Below are positions 37,427 to 46,513 of a DNA stretch of 64,000 nt, one piece after another. This stretch comes from Alphaproteobacteria bacterium (lineage in GTDB: Bacteria; Pseudomonadota; Alphaproteobacteria; UBA828). Position 1 is the stretch's first letter; every line of letters starts with the position of its first letter. The notes beneath the pieces were generated by a model. That model searched no databases and had not been told where the DNA came from. It saw only the letters and a program-made list of their open reading frames with translations. The stretch is taken from contig JAJEEP010000040.1 in the NCBI GenBank assembly GCA_022820945.1, positions 62,001 to 126,000 of the forward strand, read 5' to 3'. A program made the position numbers and the translations under genes.

Positions 37427-37866
37427 CGCCGCCTTCGTCCGAAGCGTCAGATCGTGGCGGAGACCCATGAGCCTGGGGTCTCGGTGCCGATGGTGGTGCA
37501 GCGCTACAACCTCAACGCCAATCGGATTTTCGGGTGGCGGCGGCTGTTTCGCGAGGCTGAGCGCGTCGGCGGGGTCGCCCGCTTCCTCGACGACGGCCGC
37601 ATCTGCCTGACCAACAACGCCTCAGAGCGGGCGCTCAGGCCGCTGTGCCTCAAACGCAAATCATGGCTGTTCTGCGGCGGCGCGCGGGCGGCGCACGGGC
37701 GGCGGTGATGTACACTCTGATCGGCACCGCCAAGCTCAACGGTGTCGACCCCCAGGCTTGGCTTGCCGACGTCCTCGATCGCATCGCCGAGATGCCGCAG
37801 ACCCGCCTGCCCGAACTCCTCCCCTGGCACTGGAAAGCCGAACGGCAGCAGGCCCTCGCCGCGTAG
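37427..37866 (+). pseudogene. IS66-family insertion sequence remnant (TnpA/TnpC fusion, frameshifted)
   Basis: Pieces of two IS66 genes are joined. The first part resembles TnpA (RQIVAETHEPGVSV and VQRYNLNANRIFGWRR). Within 20 codons it runs into the C-terminal end of TnpC (ARFLDDGRICLTNNASERALRP, split here, then KSWLF), so TnpB and most of TnpC are deleted. Near 37690-37705 the frame shifts, and the rest of TnpC continues in another frame (RAAVMYTLIGTAKLNGVDPQ then ADVLDRIAEMPQTRLPELLPWHW) to a stop at 37866. The element is inactive. It lies about 120 bases from tRNA-Glu, at the border between the catabolic block and core genes. Confidence 0.85.
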
Positions 37867-37989
37867 CCGGCACTCTGCACTCGAGACTTACCGGGCGTCC
37901 GGCGCCGGCAAAATTATGCCCAATGGCACGCGGCCTTCACCGGATGCTCACACAAAACTAAGATTCATCAATAGATTATAAGAGTTGGG

Positions 37990-38064
37990 TGGTGACCCCT
38001 ACGGGAATTGAACCCGTGTCTCCACCTTGAAAGAGTGGTGTCCTAACCTCTAGACGAAGGGGTC
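37990..38064 (-). tRNA. tRNA-Glu (anticodon UUC)
   Basis: On the minus strand the sequence starts GACCCCT, has a D-arm GTCTAGAGGTTAGGAC, an anticodon arm with CTTTCAA loop (anticodon UUC), a T-arm with GTTCAATTC and the pairing acceptor AGGGGTC, then A and an encoded CCA. All stems pair, apart from a G-U at the base of the anticodon loop. It is downstream of recJ on the same strand. tRNA genes are common integration points, and debris of mobile elements is close. Confidence 0.95.
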
Positions 38065-38107
38065 ACTGCCATGGGCCGCGCTATGTAGCGGGCGTGGCGC
38101 CTCGAAA

Positions 38108-39916
38108 TCAAGGGCTCGATGGCGGGGGCGCGGGGGCGCCGTCGTCGATGTGCAGCTCGACGGCGCGGGTGCCCCGGCGGCGGTCAAGGCGGAGCCGACC
38201 CGCGAGGTGAAACGGGTGCCCCGCGCCCGCGAGCAGCGCGTGGCCCAGCGCGTTGTCGGCGGCGCGGAAGGCGATGCCCTTGAGCCGCCTGCCCGAGCGG
38301 CCGGCAAGCTGGCAGCGCACGTGGCCGCGGCCCACGATGTCGGCGCGCAGCAGCTGGGCGCTGGCGATGGCGAAGCGGGGCTCGGGGTTGCCGGCGCCAT
38401 AAGGGCCGGCCGACTCCAGCATTTCCAGCAGGTCCGCCGTCGCGCCCTCGACGCCAAGCGCGCCGTCGAGGCCGAGGGTTGGGACCCGCGCGGCCTCGTC
38501 TGCGTCCACCTCCAGGCGGTTACGCAGGAAATCCCCCAGCGGCGACAGCTTCGCCTTCTCCACGGTGAAGCCTGCCGCCATCGGATGGCCGCCGCCGTTG
38601 ACCAGCAGCCCCGCCTGGCGGGCGGCGGTGATCGCAGCGCCGATATCGACGCCCGGCACCGAGCGGCAGGAGGCCTTGCCGACGCCATCCGCTCCATCCT
38701 CCCAGGCGACGACGACCGCCGGCCGGTTGTAGCGCTCCTTCAGCCGGCTCGCGACGATGCCAATGACTCCGGCATGCCAGCGCTCGTCGTGGGCGAGGAC
38801 CAGGGACGCCGATGCGGGCGCACCGTCGCCGGCCATCTCGACCTGCTCGATGGCCTCCTCCAGCACCGCCTGCTCGATCTGCTGGCGCTCGCGGTTGAGG
38901 GAGTCGAGGTGGCTCGCGATCTCGCGTGCGCTGTCGTCATCCTCGGTGGTCAGCAGGCGCGCGCCCAGGCTCGCTTCGCCCACCCGGCCGCCGGCGTTGA
39001 CGCGAGGCCCCAGGGTGAAGCCCAGATGGTAGACCCCCGGCGGCTCCTCCAGCCCGGAGACATCGCTCAGTGCCCGGAGCCCCGCGTTGCGGCGCTGCCG
39101 CATCATCGTGAGCCCCTGGCGCACGAAGGCGCGGTTGACGCCGGTGAGCGGCACCACGTCGCATACGGTGCCGAGCGCCACGAGGTCGAGCCACTGCAGG
39201 AGGTCCGGCTCCTCGCACTCGCGGTACCAGCCTGCCTCGCGCAAGTGCCGGTTGAGCCCCACGACAAGGAGGAAGGCCACGCCCACGGCGGCGAGCTGGC
39301 GGTGGGGGCTCGCGTCATCGAGCCGGTTGGGGTCGATCACCGCGCAGGCCTGGGGGAGCCGCGCCTCAGCCACGTGGTGGTCGACCACGATCACGTCGAG
39401 CCCGGCGTTGGCGGCGTCTTCGAGCGCGTCGAAGGCGCTGATTCCGCAATCGACGGTGATGACCACGCGCACGTCCTGCGCCGCGAGCATGCGCATGGCG
39501 GTGGCGTTCGGTCCGTAGCCCTCGCGCAGGCGGTCCGGGATGTAGATGGTCGGCGGGCCGGCAACGGCCTCGAAGAAGCGGCTGAGCAGTGCGGCCGAGG
39601 TCGCGCCGTCCACGTCGTAGTCGCCGAAGATCGCGATCTTCTCGCCTGCCTCCAGCGCGCGGGCGAGCCGCGCGATGGCCGCCTCCATGTCCAGCAGGTG
39701 CAGAGGGTCGGGCAGGAGGCGGCGGAGCGTGGGATCGAGGTAGTCCGGCGCCTCCTCCGCCGCAATGCCGCGGGCTGCGAGCACGCGGCCGACCAGTTCC
39801 GGCACCTCGACGGCCTGTGCGAGGGAGAGGCCGGCAAACGAATCGTCGAGCCGCGCGCGCCAGCGCTTGCCGAGCAGCGAACGCTCGACCCCGAGCATCG
39901 CCGCCCCGTCGCTCAT
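38108..39916 (-). CDS. recJ: Single-stranded-DNA-specific exonuclease RecJ
   Basis: A 602-residue 5'-3' exonuclease for recombination and mismatch repair. The DHH-family motifs are clear: GDYDVDGATS (residues 98-107), ITVDCGIS and VVDHHVAE (179-184). The GGGHPMAAGF motif marks the DHHA1 domain, and an OB-like C-terminal domain follows. Length is typical. glpX lies upstream on the same strand 21 bases away, so recJ is probably the last protein gene of a hom-glpX-recJ run. Confidence 0.96.
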   Translation of the reverse strand: MSDGAAMLGVERSLLGKRWRARLDDSFAGLSLAQAVEVPELVGRVLAARGIAAEEAPDYLDPTLRRLLPDPLHLLDMEAAIARLARALEAGEKIAIFGDYDVDGATSAALLSRFFEAVAGPPTIYIPDRLREGYGPNATAMRMLAAQDVRVVITVDCGISAFDALEDAANAGLDVIVVDHHVAEARLPQACAVIDPNRLDDASPHRQLAAVGVAFLLVVGLNRHLREAGWYRECEEPDLLQWLDLVALGTVCDVVPLTGVNRAFVRQGLTMMRQRRNAGLRALSDVSGLEEPPGVYHLGFTLGPRVNAGGRVGEASLGARLLTTEDDDSAREIASHLDSLNRERQQIEQAVLEEAIEQVEMAGDGAPASASLVLAHDERWHAGVIGIVASRLKERYNRPAVVVAWEDGADGVGKASCRSVPGVDIGAAITAARQAGLLVNGGGHPMAAGFTVEKAKLSPLGDFLRNRLEVDADEAARVPTLGLDGALGVEGATADLLEMLESAGPYGAGNPEPRFAIASAQLLRADIVGRGHVRCQLAGRSGRRLKGIAFRAADNALGHALLAGAGHPFHLAGRLRLDRRRGTRAVELHIDDGAPAPPPSSP

Positions 39917-39937
39917 CGAATCAGGTGCCGGAGCGAT

Positions 39938-40936
39938 TCACGCGCCGATGCGCTCGGGCGCGCGGGAAAAGTCGTGCTCGGCCTCGATCATGCGCACGGT
40001 GCCGGTGCGCGAGCGCATGACCACCGAGCTGGTGCGCGCGCCGTTGGGGAGCCGCGAGACGCCCCCCAGCATGGCGCCGTCGGTGACCCCGGTCGCGCAG
40101 AACATCACCTCGCCGCCGGCAAGCTCGTGCAGGGTGTACTTGCGGCTCAAGTCGGCAACGCCCATCGCCCGCGCGCGCCTCTTCTCGTCGTCGTTGCGGA
40201 AGACCAGCCGGCCCAACATCTGGCCGCCAATGCAGCGCAGCGCCGCGGCGGCGAGCACGCCCTCCGGCGCGCCGCCGATCCCCATGTAGATGTCGACGGT
40301 GCGGTTGAGCCGCGTGGTCGCGATCACGCCTGCGACGTCGCCGTCCCGGATCAGCTGGATGCGCGCGCTGGTCTCGCGCACCTTGGCGATCAGCTCCTCG
40401 TGCCGGGGGCGGTCCAGGATCAGCACGGTCAGCTCGTTGACGTCGCAAGCCTTTGCCCTGGCGAGCTTCGCCAGAGTCGTGGCCGGCGGATCGTCGAGGT
40501 CGACCAGCTCGTCCGGCAGCCCGTCGCCGACGGCGATCTTGTCCATGTAGGTGTCGGGCGCGGCAAGGAAGCCGCCTTTCTCCGCCATCGCGAGCACGGC
40601 GAGCGCATTGGGGCCGCCGGTGGCGCAGATGGTGGTGCCTTCGAGCGGGTCGAGCGCGACATCGAGGCTGGGCCCCTTGCCGGTGCCCACAGTCTCGCCG
40701 ATGAAGAGCATCGGCGCCTCGTCCCGTTCGCCCTCGCCGATCACCACGGTGCCGTCGATGTCCAGGGCGTTGAGGCCGCGCCGCATGGCATCGACGGCGG
40801 CTTGATCCGCGGCCTTCTCGTCGCCGCGGCCGATCAGCCGGGCCGCCGCGCGGGCCGCGGCTTCGGTCACGCGCACTGCGTCCAGCGCCAGGTTACGGTC
40901 GAGGGAGGCCATCTCGTCGGCGATCTCGCTCCCCAC
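39938..40936 (-). CDS. glpX: Class II fructose-1,6-bisphosphatase (GlpX)
   Basis: A 332-residue metal-dependent phosphatase converting fructose-1,6-bisphosphate (and often sedoheptulose-1,7-bisphosphate) in gluconeogenesis/Calvin-type pathways. Family motifs: RGDEKAADQAAVDAMR, GEGERDEAPMLFIGE, DPLEGTTICATGG and the GGAPEGVLAAAALR segment. Full length. It begins 9 bases after the homoserine dehydrogenase stop, in the order hom-glpX-recJ commonly seen in Alphaproteobacteria. Confidence 0.96.
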   Translation of the reverse strand: MGSEIADEMASLDRNLALDAVRVTEAAARAAARLIGRGDEKAADQAAVDAMRRGLNALDIDGTVVIGEGERDEAPMLFIGETVGTGKGPSLDVALDPLEGTTICATGGPNALAVLAMAEKGGFLAAPDTYMDKIAVGDGLPDELVDLDDPPATTLAKLARAKACDVNELTVLILDRPRHEELIAKVRETSARIQLIRDGDVAGVIATTRLNRTVDIYMGIGGAPEGVLAAAALRCIGGQMLGRLVFRNDDEKRRARAMGVADLSRKYTLHELAGGEVMFCATGVTDGAMLGGVSRLPNGARTSSVVMRSRTGTVRMIEAEHDFSRAPERIGA

Positions 40937-40945
40937 CGATGCCTC

Positions 40946-42253
40946 CTAGAACGCTTCGATCCGGATCATGCGCGGCGGCTCCAGCACCGTGTCGAGGCGG
41001 TCGATTGCGGCGAGCGCGCTCACCACCGCCGACTCCTGTGCCTCGTGGGTGGTGAGCACCACGGGGACCAGCTCGCCGGGGTTCCGCCCGCGCTGCAGCA
41101 TGGCCTCCACGGAGACCTGCTCGTCGCGCAGGCAGGCGGCGATGCCGGCAATCACGCCCGGCTTGTCCACCACCATCAGGCGAATGTAATAGGCGCCGAC
41201 GTGGTGGTCCATGGGCTTCGCCGCCGGCCGGGACGTGCCCGCCGCCCCCGCGGGAAAGGCCGGCATGATCTGCCCGCGCGCAATGTCCACGAGGTCGGCG
41301 ACCACGGCCGATGCTGTCGGTCCGGCGCCGGCACCGGGGCCTTCGAAGAGCGCGCTGCCGATCCGGTCGCCTTCCGCCACCACGGCGTTGAAGACGCCAT
41401 CGACGCGGGCGATGGGCGCAGTCTCGCGGATCATGCAGGGGTGAACGCGCTGCGTGACCGCCGCCTCGCCGTCGCGGGTGATTCCCAGGAGCTTGACCCG
41501 GTAGCCGAGCTCGATGGCGAAGCCGATGTCGAGTGCGCTGACGTGGCGGATGCCCTCGACATGCACGGCGGCAAAATCCACCGGGCAGCCGAACACGACG
41601 CTGGTGAGAATCGCGAGCTTGTGGGCGGCGTCGATGCCGTCGATGTCGGTGGAGGGATCGGCCTCCGCATAGCCAAGCTCCTGCGCCTCTTGCAGCACGG
41701 AGTCGAAATCGCGCGCCTGGCCAGCCTGTACCGACTCGTGCATCGCCGTCATGATGTAGTTGCAGGTGCCGTTCAGGATGCCGTAGACGCCGCCGATCCG
41801 ATTGCCTGCGAGGCCCTCGCGCAGCGCCTTGACGATGGGGATGCCGCCCGCGACCGCGGCCTCGTAGCCGAGGTGGCGGTCCGCCTGCCGGGCGGCGTCC
41901 GCGAGCGCTGCGCCGTGGTGGGCGAGCAGTGCCTTGTTGGCCGTTACCAGATGCTTGCCGTTGGCGAAGGCGGTCTCGGAGAGCGCCCGCGCGATCCCTT
42001 CTGAGCCGCCGATCAGCTCGACCACGACGTCGACGGCAGGGTGGGCGGCAAGCGCCCGGGCGTCGTCGCACCAGTCGAGACCGTCAAGCGAGACCCCGCG
42101 ATCCTTGCCCCTGTCGCGCGACGAGACAGCAACAGCCTCGATCGGCCGGCCCGTGCGTTGCTCCAGCAGCGTGGCGTTGTCCCGCAGCAGCGCAAGCACG
42201 CCGCAGCCGACCGTGCCCAGTCCGGCAATGCCGATTCGTAGCGGCTCAGGCAT
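40946..42253 (-). CDS. hom: Homoserine dehydrogenase
   Basis: A 435-residue NAD(P)-dependent dehydrogenase that makes homoserine for threonine and methionine. The Rossmann motif is GIAGLGTVGCGVL, followed by VTANKALLAHHG, GGIPIVKALREGLAGN, ILNGTCNYIMT and EADPSTDIDGIDAAHKLAIL. A C-terminal ACT domain (VVDKPGVIAGIAACLRDEQV) implies allosteric control by threonine. Start taken at the ATG before PEPLRIG, as the open frame upstream has no homology. First gene of the hom-glpX-recJ run. Confidence 0.96.
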   Translation of the reverse strand: MPEPLRIGIAGLGTVGCGVLALLRDNATLLEQRTGRPIEAVAVSSRDRGKDRGVSLDGLDWCDDARALAAHPAVDVVVELIGGSEGIARALSETAFANGKHLVTANKALLAHHGAALADAARQADRHLGYEAAVAGGIPIVKALREGLAGNRIGGVYGILNGTCNYIMTAMHESVQAGQARDFDSVLQEAQELGYAEADPSTDIDGIDAAHKLAILTSVVFGCPVDFAAVHVEGIRHVSALDIGFAIELGYRVKLLGITRDGEAAVTQRVHPCMIRETAPIARVDGVFNAVVAEGDRIGSALFEGPGAGAGPTASAVVADLVDIARGQIMPAFPAGAAGTSRPAAKPMDHHVGAYYIRLMVVDKPGVIAGIAACLRDEQVSVEAMLQRGRNPGELVPVVLTTHEAQESAVVSALAAIDRLDTVLEPPRMIRIEAF

Positions 42254-42390
42254 AGGGGTGTGCTTCTTTCGGGTCGGTTCGTGGCGTGGGGTGAGTCCGG
42301 CCGACCGATCTCCGGCCGCCCGACTCACCATAGCAGCGATGGGTCACGACAGGGGAGGGGTCTCGACGGGCCGATCGTGAGGCGGGGTAC

Positions 42391-42420
42391 ACGGCACGCC
42401 GGCTGCTGCCGGTGCGCCGT
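42391..42420. terminator. Hairpin between small lipoprotein gene and hom
   Basis: A 13-bp stem with one mismatch and one G-T pair (42391-42403 with 42408-42420), TGCT loop, 30 bases past the lipoprotein stop. Likely separates that gene's transcript from hom; no long T tract. Confidence 0.5.
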
Positions 42421-42450
42421 TTGCGCGGGAGAGCAAAACGCCCGGCACGA

Positions 42451-42891
42451 TTATCCGCCGTTCGCCGCTGTGGGCTCCGCGGTCTCTCCCGCCGGCCTGT
42501 ACACAGCCCGAACCTGCGTCATCGACTCGTCCGATCCCACCCGGGCACGAAGCTCCTCCGCCGTGTGCTGCGCCTTCTCGCGGTCCGCCACCAGGCCGGC
42601 CGTCAGCTGGACGCGCTCTTCTGCGCTCGAAACCGCGGGGGCCTCGCTCGGCACCTCGCTGAGGGAGCGGTATGAGTCGTCGCCGGGCACTGCGTCGCTG
42701 CCGAAGATTTCGTCGTCGTCCTCGACATAGCTGAACAGGTCGCCGATGTAGTCGGTCGTGTCCTCGATCGCCGTGCATCCTGTGACAAGGAGGCCGAGAG
42801 CGATCGGCGCGATCGCGAAGAGCGCCAGCGGCCGCATCCGGCGCTGCCTCTGATCCTGCGCAGTCGTCGCGGTGTTCTGGTCGTCTTCCAT
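42451..42891 (-). CDS. Small lipoprotein of unknown function
   Basis: A 146-residue protein with a cytoplasmic N-terminal stretch (MEDDQNTATTAQDQRQRRM), a hydrophobic segment and a lipobox LLVTGC. The mature part is acidic (IEDTTDYIGDLFSYVEDDDE) and glutamine/serine-rich, then has a heptad-like segment (SAEERVQLTAGLVADREKAQ, split here) that may be helical. A good SD (AGGAGA) precedes the ATG at 42891. No family was recognised. It is divergent from phaC, with 151 bases between the starts. A second in-frame ATG (MRPLALF) would give a more standard short signal peptide. Confidence 0.65.
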   Translation of the reverse strand: MEDDQNTATTAQDQRQRRMRPLALFAIAPIALGLLVTGCTAIEDTTDYIGDLFSYVEDDDEIFGSDAVPGDDSYRSLSEVPSEAPAVSSAEERVQLTAGLVADREKAQHTAEELRARVGSDESMTQVRAVYRPAGETAEPTAANGG

Positions 42892-43042
42892 GGGGATTCT
42901 CCTGGGTGACTGGCGAGCCTCGCAACCGCCAGGATTGAGAACGATCCGACTCGTTAGTAGCATATACGCGAATCCGTTCAATCGCATCAGCGGGTATCGG
43001 CCGAAGGCCGCGCCCGCCGAACCCACACGGACCCGGCTTGCA

Positions 43043-44836
43043 ATGCCCGATGACTCGTCTGCCGCTCGGGCGGCGGAAAACGATACGGCTGACCACGTCG
43101 CCGCCATTGCGGCGCAGAGTCAGCGCATGGTTGCGCGTTTCCTGAGCGGGCAGGGCGCGTCCGGCGCCGGGGCGGGTGCAGACCCACTCAACCTGAGCGC
43201 CGCCCTGGGAGCGATGGCGCGCAGCTTGGCCGACGACCCCTCGCCGCTGATCGACGCCCAGAAGGCGTGGTGGGACGGCTACTTCAAGCTCTGGCAACAG
43301 GGTGCGCAGCGCCTGCAGGGCGAAGAGCCCGCCGAGCCGGTTGCCACGCCCGAGCCCGATGACCGGCGCTTTCGCGATCCGGCCTGGAGCGAGAGCTGGG
43401 TCTTCGATCACCTGAAGCAGTCGTACCTGCTGACCGCCGCCTGTATGCAGTCGGCGGTGGGGAGCCTGCGCGGCCTCGACGAGAAGGACGCCGCGAAGCT
43501 CGCCTTCTACACGCGTCAATTCGTCGATGCGCTGGCGCCGACCAATTTCCTCGCCACCAACCCGGCGGCGCTCAGGGAGACTGCCGAGACCAGGGGCGAA
43601 AATCTGCTGCGGGGCCTGCGCAACGTGCTCGACGATCTGGAGCGCAACGAGGGCCGGTTTGCGCCCCGCATGTCGGGCGAGGGCCACTTCACCCTGGGTG
43701 AGACCATCGCGACGACACCCGGAAAGGTCGTGTTTCAAAACGACCTGATGCAGCTGATCCAGTATGTGCCCAGCACGGAAACGGTGTTTCGCCGGCCGCT
43801 CCTCGTCGTGCCGCCCTGGATCAACAAGTACTACGTGCTCGATCTCAGACCGAAGAACTCGTTCGTTAGGTGGGCCGTGTCAAAGGGTTACACGGTCTTC
43901 ATGATCTCCTGGGTCAACCCGGACGAGCGGCTCGCGGACAAGACCTTCGAGGACTACATGGTGGAGGGCCCGCTGGCAGCGCTCGATGCGGTCGAGCGGG
44001 GGACGGGCGAGCGCGATATCGCGGCCATCGGCTACTGCCTGGGCGGCACGCTGACGGCGGCGACGCTGGCGTACCTCGCGGCGCGGGACGACAAGCGGAT
44101 CAGGAGCGCGACCTTCTTCGCCTCACTCGTCGATTTCGCAGAGCCCGGCGAGCTCGGAGTCTTCATTGATGATGCCCAGCTCGAATCGCTCGAGTCCATG
44201 ATGGCGGAGAAGGGCTATCTCGAAGGCCGTCACATGGCGACGACCTTCAACATGCTGCGCGCCAACGACCTGATCTGGTCCTTCGTGGTCAACAACTACC
44301 TGCTCGGCCGCGAGCCGCTGCCCTTCGACCTGCTGTTCTGGAATTCGGATTCCACCCGGATGCCGGCGGCGATGCACGCTTTCTACCTGCGCAAGATGTA
44401 TCAGGAGAACCTGCTGGCCCAGCCGGACGGCCTGAGCCTCGCCGGCGTGCCCATAGACCTTCGCCGTATCGACGTCCCGACCTATATCGTGGCGACGCGG
44501 GAAGATCACATCGCGCCCTGGCAATCATGCTTCGCCGCCTGCGGTCTCTACCGGGGGCAGCGCCGCTTCGTCCTGGGCGCCTCCGGCCATATCGCCGGCA
44601 TCATCAATCCGCCGGCGGCCGGCAAGTACGGCTACTGGACCGGGCCGGTCGGGGAGTCGCCGGACGCCGAGAGCTGGCTCGCCGCTGCCGAGCGCCACGA
44701 GGGCTCCTGGTGGGACGACTGGCACGCCTGGCAGCGCCGCCGCGCGGGCGGCAAAAAAATGCCGGCGCGGGTCTCCGGCGAGGGCGCGCTCAGCCCGATC
44801 GAGGACGCGCCGGGCGCCTACGTTTCAGCGGCGTAG
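43043..44836 (+). CDS. phaC: Poly(3-hydroxyalkanoate) synthase
   Basis: A 597-residue PHA polymerase that makes storage granules from 3-hydroxyacyl-CoA. The lipase-like box is GYCLGG with the nucleophile Cys332; the acid is in ATREDHIAPW and the histidine in LGASGHIAGIINPP. PPWINKYYVLDL and SWVNPDERLADKTFEDY are class I/II PhaC hallmarks; single-subunit length fits class I. Start set at the ATG of MPDDSSAARA; the frame is open 171 bases further up, into the lipoprotein leader, without homology. No phaA, phaB or phasin gene is adjacent, though thiolases and crotonases elsewhere in the window could feed it. Confidence 0.95.
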   Translation: MPDDSSAARAAENDTADHVAAIAAQSQRMVARFLSGQGASGAGAGADPLNLSAALGAMARSLADDPSPLIDAQKAWWDGYFKLWQQGAQRLQGEEPAEPVATPEPDDRRFRDPAWSESWVFDHLKQSYLLTAACMQSAVGSLRGLDEKDAAKLAFYTRQFVDALAPTNFLATNPAALRETAETRGENLLRGLRNVLDDLERNEGRFAPRMSGEGHFTLGETIATTPGKVVFQNDLMQLIQYVPSTETVFRRPLLVVPPWINKYYVLDLRPKNSFVRWAVSKGYTVFMISWVNPDERLADKTFEDYMVEGPLAALDAVERGTGERDIAAIGYCLGGTLTAATLAYLAARDDKRIRSATFFASLVDFAEPGELGVFIDDAQLESLESMMAEKGYLEGRHMATTFNMLRANDLIWSFVVNNYLLGREPLPFDLLFWNSDSTRMPAAMHAFYLRKMYQENLLAQPDGLSLAGVPIDLRRIDVPTYIVATREDHIAPWQSCFAACGLYRGQRRFVLGASGHIAGIINPPAAGKYGYWTGPVGESPDAESWLAAAERHEGSWWDDWHAWQRRRAGGKKMPARVSGEGALSPIEDAPGAYVSAA

Positions 44837-45383
44837 CTGCACCTGCCCGCTGCGGCGGGCCCGAGGTTGCCCGGTACTCGCCGGCACGGTTCGCGTAGCG
44901 CCGGGCGATGATGGTGATGGTTTCGCGCTCGGCGTTGCTTACCATGCGTACCGCCTTCGCGGGCCGGCCCATCCACATCTCGCCGCTCTTGACCCGCTTG
45001 CCCGGTGTTACCAGCGCGCCGGCGGCGACCCAGGCGCTGCTCTCCACCACGGCGAAGTCCATCACCGTGGCGCCCATCCCGATCATGCAGGCGTCTTCAA
45101 GAATGCAGGCGTGCAGCAGGCACATGTGGCCCACCACCACGTCGTCGCCGATGAGGGTGGGGCCGTCGGCCGTGGCGGTGTGGACGATGGTGCCGTCCTG
45201 GATGTTGCTGCGTGCACCGACGCGAATGTAGTTCACGTCGCCGCGCAGGGCGCAGTTGAACCAGACGCTCGACCGCTCCCCGAGCACGACGTCGCCGATC
45301 ACGTTGCTTCCCGCCGCGACGAAGGCGTTCGGCGCCACCTGCGGCCAGCGGTGGCGGTAGGGGTGCAGCAGGCCGGCGGACAT
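44790..45383 (-). CDS. Gamma-class carbonic anhydrase/LbH hexapeptide protein
   Basis: A 197-residue left-handed beta-helix protein (YrdA/PaaY type). Hexapeptide repeats VIGDVVLGERSSVWFNCALR and IGDDVVVGHMCLLHACILED are present, and zinc-binding histidines are in DGTIVHT and VGHMCLLHA. The RGDVNYIRVGARSNIQD motif is the classic gamma-CA sequence. Members are carbonic anhydrases or thioesterase-like helpers. The C-terminal 45 residues are extra. Its end overlaps the convergent phaC gene by 47 bases. The argC stop lies 15 bases upstream on the same strand. Confidence 0.9.
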   Translation of the reverse strand: MSAGLLHPYRHRWPQVAPNAFVAAGSNVIGDVVLGERSSVWFNCALRGDVNYIRVGARSNIQDGTIVHTATADGPTLIGDDVVVGHMCLLHACILEDACMIGMGATVMDFAVVESSAWVAAGALVTPGKRVKSGEMWMGRPAKAVRMVSNAERETITIIARRYANRAGEYRATSGPPQRAGAATPLKRRRPARPRSG

Positions 45384-45397
45384 GGGCTCCCGTCTCG

Positions 45398-46456
45398 CTA
45401 CGGAAAGAGCGGCGCCTGCTCGAGCCCGGTCGTCTCCGGCAGGGCGTGCATCAGGTTCATGTTCTGGATCGCCTGGCCGGAAGCGCCCTTGACCAGATTG
45501 TCGATGGCCGAGATCAGGATGGCGCGCCCCTCGATCCGGTCGTCGAAGACCCCGATGAGGCAGTGGTTGGAGCCCCGCACGTGGCGGGTCGCCGGCGCCG
45601 CGCCGGCAGGCAGCACGCGCACGAACGGCTCGTCTGCATAGCGCCGGGCGAGGGCATCGCGCAGGGCGTCGGCGCCCGCGCGACTGCGCACGTAGATCGT
45701 TGCCAGAATGCCTCGGTTCATCGGCATGAGATGGGGCGTGAAGTTGACGCGTACGGGCGCGCCTGCCGCCGCGGACAATCCCTGCTCGATCTCGGGCGCG
45801 TGGCGGTGGGCGGCGACGCCGTAGGCGTGCACGCCCTCGCCGACCTCGGCGAAGAGGCTTCCCTGCTTGGCCTCGCGGCCCGCGCCTGAGACTCCCGACT
45901 TGGCGTCGATGATGATGTCGTCGGTCTCGATCAGCCCGTCTTCGAGCAGCGGCGCGAGCGGCAATTGCGCAGAGGTCGGGTAGCAGCCGGGGTTCGCAAC
46001 GAGGCGGGCGGTGCCGACCTCGTCGCGCGCGAGTTCGGTCAGTCCGTAGACAGCCTCGGCTTGAAGCGCCACAGCGCCATGCGCCTGCCCGTACCATTCG
46101 GCGTAGACCTCGGGGTCCGCCAAGCGAAAGTCCGCCGAAAGATCCACCACCTTCAGGTGCTCGGGCAGAGAGGCAACGACCTCCTGCGTGGTGCCGTGGG
46201 GGAGGCAGCAGAACACCGCATCGAGCCTATCCCACGCCGCGTCCTCGATCTTCACGAGGTCGGGGAAGCCCGCGCCGTCGAGATGGGGAAAGACCGCGCC
46301 CAAACTCTGGCCCGCCCGGCGCTCGGCGGTCAGCAGACCGACGGAGAAGCCGTCGTGATGCGCCAGCAGACGCAGCAACTCGCCGCCGGTATAGCCGCTC
46401 GCGCCGAGCACGCCGACGCGCGCCGTGTTGCCCGTGCCGGATGGGGAGGGGCTCAT
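45398..46456 (-). CDS. argC: N-acetyl-gamma-glutamyl-phosphate reductase
   Basis: A 352-residue NADPH-dependent enzyme of arginine synthesis. The cofactor motif is VGVLGASGYTGGELLRLL, and the catalytic Cys158 is in VANPGCYPTSAQL. FCCLPHGTTQEVV and the C-terminal HTPHLMP-type motif (NFTPHLMPMNRGIL) are typical of the type 1 enzyme. It follows rpsI by 57 bases on the same strand; argC after the rpsI/rplM pair is a frequent alphaproteobacterial order. Confidence 0.96.
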   Translation of the reverse strand: MSPSPSGTGNTARVGVLGASGYTGGELLRLLAHHDGFSVGLLTAERRAGQSLGAVFPHLDGAGFPDLVKIEDAAWDRLDAVFCCLPHGTTQEVVASLPEHLKVVDLSADFRLADPEVYAEWYGQAHGAVALQAEAVYGLTELARDEVGTARLVANPGCYPTSAQLPLAPLLEDGLIETDDIIIDAKSGVSGAGREAKQGSLFAEVGEGVHAYGVAAHRHAPEIEQGLSAAAGAPVRVNFTPHLMPMNRGILATIYVRSRAGADALRDALARRYADEPFVRVLPAGAAPATRHVRGSNHCLIGVFDDRIEGRAILISAIDNLVKGASGQAIQNMNLMHALPETTGLEQAPLFP

Positions 46457-46513
46457 GGGAAGCCTATGTCGATCGCGAAAGCCGGAGGTAAATGCGCGCC
46501 GGCGACGCCTGAC

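Noticed and set aside
38150..42004. A 1284-residue plus-strand reading frame through recJ, glpX and hom
   Set aside because: Antisense shadow of three well-supported core genes; no motifs.
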